This document shows positions 19,680 to 30,900 of a DNA stretch of 64,000 nucleotides, one piece after another. The DNA comes from Marthasterias glacialis (lineage: Eukaryota > Echinodermata > Asteroidea > Forcipulatida > Asteriidae), in contig OU452234.1 of the NCBI GenBank assembly GCA_911728455.2, positions 12,238,031 to 12,302,030 of the forward strand, in the 5' to 3' direction. The translations under genes were made by a program, and so were the position numbers. Position 1 is the stretch's first letter. Every line of letters starts with the position of its first letter. The notes under the pieces were generated by a model, which was not told the origin of the DNA, did not search any database, and saw only the letters and a list, made by a program, of their open reading frames with translations.

Positions 19680-20720
19680 ACGCCCTAGGAGACAAGTTTC
19701 TATTTCTATTTGTCTGTTAACTCAACACAGAGAGTGAAAAGTTTTACCTTCATATCATATTACCTTCGTGTCATATTTTTTTCGTGTGTGTGCAGCGCGC
19801 GGTGGACGCGCGACACACTACAGAATGACACCCAATTTTTTGTAATGAACAAAATAATTTGCAATCAATTTCTTGTCGTTATCATTTCGTTTGTTGCTGT
19901 AGGCCCCGAATTGTTTTTGTAATTGGTTACCTCTTTTGTTTACTGTTCAAGTTTGACAGTGTGATATATGCTTTGCTACCGGGATTGTTTTGGCCAGCGG
20001 TCAGCTGCACCGTCATGATATGACCGTGCATTTGCGAGACTTCGAATAAAATAAAATATTTGACAAACAATTCATGAAAGATTTTGTTACTCTTTTGGGT
20101 TAGTTTAGATAGCTTCCACGGGACAAACCCCATGATGCTATAACGATACACGAAGGCCTAATAATTACAGATTTAATTATTCTATTCGATCTGCACAAGA
20201 AGTGCCCCCCCCCCAAAAAAAAATAAATAAATAAATAAATAATAATAATAACAATAATACAATAATAACAATAATAACAATAATTCACACCCCCCCCTTG
20301 AAAAATACCTGCGTACGCACCTGATTTTGTGTATTGATATCAGACGGGGAAATAAATACAAAATTGTCAGTTTGAAAAACATTGGGAATGGGAGACTTTG
20401 GAGATGCTGGCAACAATAGACACATCAGTCCTTTTTGACAGTTCTGAGCATGTCCGCACATGCTCAGTATAGCACGCACAGTTCAGAGCACCTACTACAG
20501 GTGAAAACTGTGAAAAATAGCTGTTGTAAAGCCTCCCATTAGGCCTACTGATTACCACATAAAAGCTTATAAAATGCATTATTATATCATGGTTACTTTT
20601 AATCTCAGTCAAGATTTCAAATGACAAAGAGGTACGCCTAAATACATATTACATAAGTTTCCGAGTGGATCTTTTGTTGAGTGGATTCTCTCTGAACACA
20701 AGTACGTACATCAGCTATTC
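19680..20720. other. No gene seen; simple-sequence tract at 20200-20300
   Basis: A C11 run, an A9 run, (AAAT)n and (AAT/AAC)n lead to a C7 run at 20288. A short perfect hairpin occurs at about 20446-20467: TGAGCATGT, loop CCGC, ACATGCTCA. Nothing coding was recognised. Confidence 0.55.
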
Positions 20721-20723
20721 TGA

Positions 20724-21228
20724 CTTAAGGAAGGGCTCTAAGGTCAAATTTAGTTTTGTGATGCATTCATTTTCCAATAGATAGAGTCACCATGAAAGTG
20801 GAAAAAAGTATTTTTAGCAAGTCTCCAAAAGAGTGTAACCTCATGTTTAAATGTTGCCAAATATCCTTTAAATGATAATCTTTAGAGCCATATTTGAAAC
20901 ATGAGGTAGCTGGATGTCAAAGAAATAAGTGGGTCTGTACATTTAGCACTAGGTTTTTTTCTGTTCAGTCAAAAGATTTTACTGAGTGCCATTTGAATGA
21001 ATATCACAGTTATTCACAAATGAGCTAAAAAACTCCCTGTGCAAAAATGTACAGACCCATGATATTGAAATGTTGCATCACTGGATGTTTTGAAATTTTG
21101 CAATAGTCGGGTACCATGGCACTTTACACCATCTTTACGTGAGGCTAGAGACTTGTAAGTTTGTTTCCACTTTCCACAAAGACTCAATCTCTTGGAAAAC
21201 TGAATTTGACCCTACAGGCCCTCTTAAG
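20724..21228. mobile_element. Long-inverted-repeat element flanked by TTAA
   Basis: The ends are inverted: CTTAAGGAAGGGCTCTAAGG with TCAAATTTAG on the left, against CTTAAGAGGGCCTGTAGGG with TCAAATTCAG in the right-end reverse complement. Similarity runs on through TTTCCAA(T)AGAT(A)GAGTC, AAAGTGGAAA and CAAGTCTC. Deeper inside, GGGTCTGTACATTT is inverted again as AAATGTACAGACCC. TTAA occurs at both ends (20725-20728 and 21224-21227), which would fit a TTAA duplication. No transposase. Confidence 0.65.
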
Positions 21229-21289
21229 TAAAAAGCTACTCTGCGTTTAACATAAATGTAGCTACTCAATAATGTGCACGGCTCAACAT

Positions 21290-21855
21290 TAACTCAGCTG
21301 GTCAACACTTCACTCTGCTGGTCACCACTTCACTCAGCTGGTCAACACTTCACTCAGCTGGTCACCATTTCACTCAGCTGGTCAACACTTCACTTAGCTA
21401 ATAAAATATTTCACTCAGCTGGTCAACACTTCACTCCGCTGGTCACCACTTCACTCAGCTGGTCAACACTTCACTCAGCTGGTCAACACTTCACTTAGCT
21501 AATACAATATTTCACTCAGCTGGTCAACACTTCACTCTGCTGGTCACCACTTCACTCAGCTGGTCAACACTTCACTCAGCTGGTCAACACTTCACACAGC
21601 TGGTCAACACTTCACTTAGCTAATAAAATATTTCACTCAGCTGGTCAACACTTCATTCTGCTGGTCACCACTTCACTCAGCTGGTCAACACTTCACTCAG
21701 CTGACAAAACATTTCATTCAGCTGGTCAACACTTCACCTACTAAACATGTTACTGGACTTAACGCTTCAATCAGCTGGACAAAATTGTCAACAATGAACT
21801 CAACTTGTGAATAATTCACTCAGTTAACATTCTACTCAACTAGTTAATAGTTCAA
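21290..21855 (+). repeat. 20-bp minisatellite with 5-6-unit higher-order pattern
   Basis: The unit is CACTCAGCTGGTCAACACTT. About 23 units run to about 21742, followed by degenerate copies to about 21855. A 21-base variant (CACTTAGCTAATAAAATATTT) recurs three times after every 5-6 units, and the unit CACTCTGCTGGTCACCACTT (or a one-base variant) is second in each block. This gives a higher-order period of about 101-121 bases. A 74-codon open frame is a by-product. Confidence 0.9.
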
Positions 21856-22139
21856 CTGAGCCATGGTTCCATGTTTAGTACCACTCCTATGCCCTAGGTA
21901 CCAGCCTATGTTATGCAATTCATGCTGCTTAAAATTGACATTTTCTCGGTCAACAAACAAAAGGTGTGATCAAAAAAAGAGAACACTGTTTTCCTTGGCA
22001 TTGTCAAGTCAAGGTTTCATTGTGCAAGTTGTACCCTCCAAGAAAAATGGTTCTGGCAATTCTGCCAATCCTGCAAGGGGGGGGGGGAAAGAATCCTGAC
22101 AGCAACTGGTTTACTAACCTTATCATATTAACATACACA

Positions 22140-22300
22140 ACCTTATCATACACCAATGTGTATTAAGCACTGTACACTCAGTACTTTCCTGAGTCAGGTG
22201 AAAAAAAAGAAAAAACTCACAGGCATATTCCTTGGGGGTGGACACCTACCATTCCAGAGCAGATGTCTAACCAATTAGACTACCGATACTGCTCAGCAGC
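22140..22300 (-). mobile_element. SINE family A, minus-strand copy
   Basis: The reverse complement contains GTCTAATTGGTTAGACATCT, then GCTCTGGAATGG, a degraded B-box region, GCCTGTGAGTTTTTTC, and the family tail GACTCAGGAAAGTACTGAG then TGTACAGTGCTTAATACAC. It is the most complete copy of head plus tail in the window. Confidence 0.7.
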
Positions 22301-22309
22301 TAGAGTCAG

Positions 22310-24919
22310 TTTAAATCCTATTAGCAGCGGGTACCGCAAGTGATAACTTTTGCAGCATCAGGGATAAGAACATTCTTAATCATTGATTAAAGACTAGTGT
22401 TGGATCTCACCTGAATATGGTCACTAGTCTGCCACGTTCAAGAGGTGGTGCCCAATGACCCCATTAAGGATTGCATAGCTGGATAAGTCACACCCTAAGA
22501 CCCAAAAAATAGGGGAAAAAATAATGTTGGCTCAGTGCTGTCATTAAAGTCATTAATGCAATTTCATTCATTTCATTTCTGTGTAAAGAGGTTGACCAAT
22601 AAACTACATTTACCGAATATATATAGAGAGTAAAGTGTGTGCATGCAAAATTGTGGCTATTTTCCGAACTATGGCCGATCCAGCCTGGGTAAGTAAAATG
22701 CTACTTGATGATAAGGTAATCCCTTTGCAGCCGATGACAGCTAAACTGGGATGTGGTAGAGCAAAAATGACTTTGAAATTTGGGTCCAAAGTTTAAAATT
22801 TCTAAAATTTCTGCCAAATCGTGGATATCTTCATAACTAAAGCAGTGGGAATTCGAAAACCAAGTGCAGTACAACTACAAATGTACACATACCGTGGTGG
22901 TTGTTGTTTGCAGAGCTAGTCAGTGTTTTCGCTGTCGTCAGCTCCGCCGATCCTCCGGACCGGGCTAAATGCCATATCCGGCTGTCACTTTAAATCCATG
23001 GAATTTAAGTAAACTTGGATCCTTACCAATCTAGAAGGGTCGAAGAATACATCCAGCTAGGAACAGGAAGTTTGAACAATTCTAAAGGGTTAAAAAACGT
23101 GAAAAAATCGCAAGGCTTCGCCTTACAGTGAGATGAAAATAAATGCCATTTTGTGTTCATTTGCCTGTGTGCGCGCAAATAACTCCAGTAATTTCAGTCG
23201 GTCATCGTTCATGCGCAGTGGAGAAGTCGATGGGACCCTTCTATTTCTGAAATAGGTAAACTGGGATGATGTTTAGGAGGGAAGTTGACATGGCATTTAC
23301 AACGAACGTTTAACGCATGTGCGTTTTGTTACGCATGTTCAATTGCTTTGTAGTTTAATGTACGTATTAGAATATACATTTCCCCCATATATTGAAATAA
23401 TAATTCAGCTTATAATGATTCTCAGACAGCTCACAGATAAACAATCAATGAAACAGTGTTGTGATTTTTTGGCAAAGTTAAACCACTGCATTTATTTCAT
23501 CTCATATTGCCAACCCCAACATGTGCAAAAGGCACTATAAAAGCATCAACTTGTATAAATGGTGTTGTTAATTAGAGACAAAACACAAGGCATGATAGGG
23601 TTGGTTGAGAGTCATCGCTTTAATATTTCAGTGGCAGGTTGAAATGATGGCATTTCCACCTTTTGGTAACCCCTGCAGTTGTAGTATATCAGGAGCTTAA
23701 AAGGAACTGTATTATCAGCACTAGAGAAGTAGATCAAAGAGAATTATTTCTTTTTATTCAATATTCAGAACGATCAACGATCACAACGATAAGAATTTGC
23801 ATTTTAGTTAATGTGTTATTTACGCCATGGACCATGCATACAAGGCCCAAATGGAAATCTGCTTAAATGCAAGGTAAGATTTTTTTCCCACTTTCGACAA
23901 TGTCCCTATATACAATGACAGAGTATTTAGGCGCCACTATTGTACTCAATTACATCTTTTGATCAATTACTCTGTACTTGACCCTTTGCACTGACGTCAC
24001 ACTTGGCTACTGTCAAACCATGATCTGTCATCTTGTAAGTCCAACTAAACATACAGATATAGTGCGCATGTAAAAGCGTTTATGTTGCGTAAAAAGCTCG
24101 TAAGGGGAAAATAACTCCAAAAGTAGTGCAAGCCAGATTTTTTGTAGTGTGATGTTAGGTGTTTTAATTGGGTCAATAAATGTGTATCTTTCCTTTGACA
24201 ATTTCAAACTGCATGTATTCACTCCCTTCTATAATGCATAAGGTCAACAACAACCCCCTTCAAATTTACATATCGTCCTGTCCTTGCAACATGGAAGTGA
24301 CTAGATTCAGCAACAAAGTCGTATCTCGGCGTCCATTGACTTTGTGTGTACATCCGGGTTATTTTAAGCGGTATATACAGCCTTTTGACATTTTATAACT
24401 AAGTGTTTATTGTAAATGCTATATTGGTTTAATACACTAGGTTGAGTATGTAGCAAGACCAATTATTATCCAAGACTTTCCTGGGGCCGGGGATCACGTA
24501 TGCGCACACACATTATGTCCGTGGGTTTGTGAGTGACAGTGATGGCGCCCTCTGTTTTTGAGGAGAAAAAGCGCGATATGCCTGTTAGTAGATCCAAGAC
24601 TATGTCTGTCTGTGCACATTGGCGCATCACACGGAATAGCGAGGGAAAAGTGCAACGGGCTCATGAATATTTTGTATGCCCTCAAAATATTTAATACTAT
24701 ACAGATTTGAGAGCCAAAACAGGGTGATGGGCTGTTAAAACATTGAACAATTGTGACCTGCGGGTTTTTGACTTCTAACTTTGAGTATTTTGGATGACCT
24801 AGGCCCTGCAAAGAGAGGTCCTATTTGACAAGAGGTGTAGGGACATTTTAAAGATTGATGCGCGGACTTTAACAAAAGTGCCGGGGTGTTTCATTTGCAG
24901 GGAGAAAAAATAGACAGGC
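22310..24919. other. No gene seen before the satellite
   Basis: No exons or transposon ends were recognised. At 22779-22803 the phrase TTGGGTCCAAAGTTTAAAA, then TTTCT, closely resembles part of the satellite monomer. The junction with the array at 24920 shows no gradual decay of monomers. Confidence 0.45.
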
Positions 24920-27900
24920 GCTAGCTCCCGAAATACTGCAAGTTGGGAGCTCTAGTTTGTTGGACACGTCTCGGAAGAGCCGCCCGCATCCACTGATTCC
25001 ATGAAAAGCACTTTTCAAGTTGGGTCCAAAATTAAAATTTCTGACAGGGAGCTCCCTGTGAGCACCGGCACTTTTGATCAAAATTTTTTTATGCGATTTT
25101 ATGATAGAAAATGATAGAGTAGACATCACTGAAGAGGGTTTGTGTGCGGGGAAGGGGTCAATTCGCAATATTTGGGCAAGTGGCAAAATTTGGGTCAATT
25201 CTGACGTCATCAAAATGGCCGAAAAAGCTCGCTAGCTCCCGAAATACTGCAAGTTGGGAGCTCTAGTTTGTTGGACACGTCTCGGAAGAGCCGCCCGCAT
25301 CCACTGATTCCATGAAAAGCACTTTTCAAGTTGGGTCCAAAATTAAAATTTCTGACAGGGAGCTCCCTGTGAGCACCGGCACTTTTGATCAAAATTTTTT
25401 TATGCGATTTTATGATAGAAAATGATAGAGTAGACATCACTGAAGAGGGTTTGTGTGCGGGGAAGGGGTCAATTCGCAATATTTGGGCAAGTGGCAAAAT
25501 TTGGGTCAATTCTGACGTCATCAAAATGGCCGAAAAAGCTCGCTAGCTCCCGAAATACTGCAAGTTGGGAGCTCTAGTTTGTTGGACACGTCTCGGAAGA
25601 GCCGCCCGCATCCACTGATTCCATGAAAAGCACTTTTCAAGTTGGGTCCAAAATTAAAATTTCTGACAGGGAGCTCCCTGTGAGCACCGGCACTTTTGAT
25701 CAAAATTTTTTTATGCGATTTTATGATAGAAAATGATAGAGTAGACATCACTGAAGAGGGTTTGTGTGCGGGGAAGGGGTCAATTCGCAATATTTGGGCA
25801 AGTGGCAAAATTTGGGTCAATTCTGACGTCATCAAAATGGCCGAAAAAGCTCGCTAGCTCCCGAAATACTGCAAGTTGGGAGCTCTAGTTTGTTGGACAC
25901 GTCTCGGAAGAGCCGCCCGCATCCACTGATTCCATGAAAAGCACTTTTCAAGTTGGGTCCAAAATTAAAATTTCTGACAGGGAGCTCCCTGTGAGCACCG
26001 GCACTTTTGATCAAAATTTTTTTATGCGATTTTATGATAGAAAATGATAGAGTAGACATCACTGAAGAGGGTTTGTGTGCGGGGAAGGGGTCAATTCGCA
26101 ATATTTGGGCAAGTGGCAAAATTTGGGTCAATTCTGACGTCATCAAAATGGCCGAAAAAGCTCGCTAGCTCCCGAAATACTGCAAGTTGGGAGCTCTAGT
26201 TTGTTGGACACGTCTCGGAAGAGCCGCCCGCATCCACTGATTCCATGAAAAGCACTTTTCAAGTTGGGTCCAAAATTAAAATTTCTGACAGGGAGCTCCC
26301 TGTGAGCACCGGCACTTTTGATCAAAATTTTTTTATGCGATTTTATGATAGAAAATGATAGAGTAGACATCACTGAAGAGGGTTTGTGTGCGGGGAAGGG
26401 GTCAATTCGCAATATTTGGGCAAGTGGCAAAATTTGGGTCAATTCTGACGTCATCAAAATGGCCGAAAAAGCTCGCTAGCTCCCGAAATACTGCAAGTTG
26501 GGAGCTCTAGTTTGTTGGACACGTCTCGGAAGAGCCGCCCGCATCCACTGATTCCATGAAAAGCACTTTTCAAGTTGGGTCCAAAATTAAAATTTCTGAC
26601 AGGGAGCTCCCTGTGAGCACCGGCACTTTTGATCAAAATTTTTTTATGCGATTTTATGATAGAAAATGATAGAGTAGACATCACTGAAGAGGGTTTGTGT
26701 GCGGGGAAGGGGTCAATTCGCAATATTTGGGCAAGTGGCAAAATTTGGGTCAATTCTGACGTCATCAAAATGGCCGAAAAAGCTCGCTAGCTCCCGAAAT
26801 ACTGCAAGTTGGGAGCTCTAGTTTGTTGGACACGTCTCGGAAGAGCCGCCCGCATCCACTGATTCCATGAAAAGCACTTTTCAAGTTGGGTCCAAAATTA
26901 AAATTTCTGACAGGGAGCTCCCTGTGAGCACCGGCACTTTTGATCAAAATTTTTTTATGCGATTTTATGATAGAAAATGATAGAGTAGACATCACTGAAG
27001 AGGGTTTGTGTGCGGGGAAGGGGTCAATTCGCAATATTTGGGCAAGTGGCAAAATTTGGGTCAATTCTGACGTCATCAAAATGGCCGAAAAAGCTCGCTA
27101 GCTCCCGAAATACTGCAAGTTGGGAGCTCTAGTTTGTTGGACACGTCTCGGAAGAGCCGCCCGCATCCACTGATTCCATGAAAAGCACTTTTCAAGTTGG
27201 GTCCAAAATTAAAATTTCTGACAGGGAGCTCCCTGTGAGCACCGGCACTTTTGATCAAAATTTTTTTATGCGATTTTATGATAGAAAATGATAGAGTAGA
27301 CATCACTGAAGAGGGTGTGTGTGCGGGGAAGGGGTCAATTCGCAATATTTGGGCAAGTGGCAAAATTTGGGTCAATTCTGACGTCATCAAAATGGCCGAA
27401 AAAGCTCGCTAGCTCCCGAAATACTGCAAGTTGGGAGCTCTAGTTTGTTGGACACGTCTCGGAAGAGCCGCCCGCATCCACTGATTCCATGAAAAGCACT
27501 TTTCAAGTTGGGTCCAAAATTAAAATTTCTGACAGGGAGCTCCCTGTGAGCACCGGCACTTTTGATCAAAATTTTTTTATGCGATTTTATGATAGAAAAT
27601 GATAGAGTAGACATCACTGAAGAGGGTTTGTGTGCGGGGAAGGGGTCAATTCGCAATATTTGGGCAAGTGGCAAAATTTGGGTCAATTCTGACGTCATCA
27701 AAATGGCCGAAAAAGCTCGCTAGCTCCCGAAATACTGCAAGTTGGGAGCTCTAGTTTGTTGGACACGTCTCGGAAGAGCCGCCCGCATCCACTGATTCCA
27801 TGAAAAGCACTTTTCAAGTTGGGTCCAAAATTAAAATTTCTGACAGGGAGCTCCCTGTGAGCACCGGCACTTTTGATCAAAATTTTTTTATGCGATTTTA

Positions 27901-30900
27901 TGATAGAAAATGATAGAGTAGACATCACTGAAGAGGGTTTGTGTGCGGGGAAGGGGTCAATTCGCAATATTTGGGCAAGTGGCAAAATTTGGGTCAATTC
28001 TGACGTCATCAAAATGGCCGAAAAAGCTCGCTAGCTCCCGAAATACTGCAAGTTGGGAGCTCTAGTTTGTTGGACACGTCTCGGAAGAGCCGCCCGCATC
28101 CACTGATTCCATGAAAAGCACTTTTCAAGTTGGGTCCAAAATTAAAATTTCTGACAGGGAGCTCCCTGTGAGCACCGGCACTTTTGATCAAAATTTTTTT
28201 ATGCGATTTTATGATAGAAAATGATAGAGTAGACATCACTGAAGAGGGTTTGTGTGCGGGGAAGGGGTCAATTCGCAATATTTGGGCAAGTGGCAAAATT
28301 TGGGTCAATTCTGACGTCATCAAAATGGCCGAAAAAGCTCGCTAGCTCCCGAAATACTGCAAGTTGGGAGCTCTAGTTTGTTGGACACGTCTCGGAAGAG
28401 CCGCCCGCATCCACTGATTCCATGAAAAGCACTTTTCAAGTTGGGTCCAAAATTAAAATTTCTGACAGGGAGCTCCCTGTGAGCACCGGCACTTTTGATC
28501 AAAATTTTTTTATGCGATTTTATGATAGAAAATGATAGAGTAGACATCACTGAAGAGGGTTTGTGTGCGGGGAAGGGGTCAATTCGCAATATTTGGGCAA
28601 GTGGCAAAATTTGGGTCAATTCTGACGTCATCAAAATGGCCGAAAAAGCTCGCTAGCTCCCGAAATACTGCAAGTTGGGAGCTCTAGTTTGTTGGACACG
28701 TCTCGGAAGAGCCGCCCGCATCCACTGATTCCATGAAAAGCACTTTTCAAGTTGGGTCCAAAATTAAAATTTCTGACAGGGAGCTCCCTGTGAGCACCGG
28801 CACTTTTGATCAAAATTTTTTTATGCGATTTTATGATAGAAAATGATAGAGTAGACATCACTGAAGAGGGTTTGTGTGCGGGGAAGGGGTCAATTCGCAA
28901 TATTTGGGCAAGTGGCAAAATTTGGGTCAATTCTGACGTCATCAAAATGGCCGAAAAAGCTCGCTAGCTCCCGAAATACTGCAAGTTGGGAGCTCTAGTT
29001 TGTTGGACACGTCTCGGAAGAGCCGCCCGCATCCACTGATTCCATGAAAAGCACTTTTCAAGTTGGGTCCAAAATTAAAATTTCTGACAGGGAGCTCCCT
29101 GTGAGCACCGGCACTTTTGATCAAAATTTTTTTATGCGATTTTATGATAGAAAATGATAGAGTAGACATCACTGAAGAGGGTTTGTGTGCGGGGAAGGGG
29201 TCAATTCGCAATATTTGGGCAAGTGGCAAAATTTGGGTCAATTCTGACGTCATCAAAATGGCCGAAAAAGCTCGCTAGCTCCCGAAATACTGCAAGTTGG
29301 GAGCTCTAGTTTGTTGGACACGTCTCGGAAGAGCCGCCCGCATCCACTGATTCCATGAAAAGCACTTTTCAAGTTGGGTCCAAAATTAAAATTTCTGACA
29401 GGGAGCTCCCTGTGAGCACCGGCACTTTTGATCAAAATTTTTTTATGCGATTTTATGATAGAAAATGATAGAGTAGACATCACTGAAGAGGGTTTGTGTG
29501 CGGGGAAGGGGTCAATTCGCAATATTTGGGCAAGTGGCAAAATTTGGGTCAATTCTGACGTCATCAAAATGGCCGAAAAAGCTCGCTAGCTCCCGAAATA
29601 CTGCAAGTTGGGAGCTCTAGTTTGTTGGACACGTCTCGGAAGAGCCGCCCGCATCCACTGATTCCATGAAAAGCACTTTTCAAGTTGGGTCCAAAATTAA
29701 AATTTCTGACAGGGAGCTCCCTGTGAGCACCGGCACTTTTGATCAAAATTTTTTTATGCGATTTTATGATAGAAAATGATAGAGTAGACATCACTGAAGA
29801 GGGTTTGTGTGCGGGGAAGGGGTCAATTCGCAATATTTGGGCAAGTGGCAAAATTTGGGTCAATTCTGACGTCATCAAAATGGCCGAAAAAGCTCGCTAG
29901 CTCCCGAAATACTGCAAGTTGGGAGCTCTAGTTTGTTGGACACGTCTCGGAAGAGCCGCCCGCATCCACTGATTCCATGAAAAGCACTTTTCAAGTTGGG
30001 TCCAAAATTAAAATTTCTGACAGGGAGCTCCCTGTGAGCACCGGCACTTTTGATCAAAATTTTTTTATGCGATTTTATGATAGAAAATGATAGAGTAGAC
30101 ATCACTGAAGAGGGTTTGTGTGCGGGGAAGGGGTCAATTCGCAATATTTGGGCAAGTGGCAAAATTTGGGTCAATTCTGACGTCATCAAAATGGCCGAAA
30201 AAGCTCGCTAGCTCCCGAAATACTGCAAGTTGGGAGCTCTAGTTTGTTGGACACGTCTCGGAAGAGCCGCCCGCATCCACTGATTCCATGAAAAGCACTT
30301 TTCAAGTTGGGTCCAAAATTAAAATTTCTGACAGGGAGCTCCCTGTGAGCACCGGCACTTTTGATCAAAATTTTTTTATGCGATTTTATGATAGAAAATG
30401 ATAGAGTAGACATCACTGAAGAGGGTTTGTGTGCGGGGAAGGGGTCAATTCGCAATATTTGGGCAAGTGGCAAAATTTGGGTCAATTCTGACGTCATCAA
30501 AATGGCCGAAAAAGCTCGCTAGCTCCCGAAATACTGCAAGTTGGGAGCTCTAGTTTGTTGGACACGTCTCGGAAGAGCCGCCCGCATCCACTGATTCCAT
30601 GAAAAGCACTTTTCAAGTTGGGTCCAAAATTAAAATTTCTGACAGGGAGCTCCCTGTGAGCACCGGCACTTTTGATCAAAATTTTTTTATGCGATTTTAT
30701 GATAGAAAATGATAGAGTAGACATCACTGAAGAGGGTTTGTGTGCGGGGAAGGGGTCAATTCGCAATATTTGGGCAAGTGGCAAAATTTGGGTCAATTCT
30801 GACGTCATCAAAATGGCCGAAAAAGCTCGCTAGCTCCCGAAATACTGCAAGTTGGGAGCTCTAGTTTGTTGGACACGTCTCGGAAGAGCCGCCCGCATCC

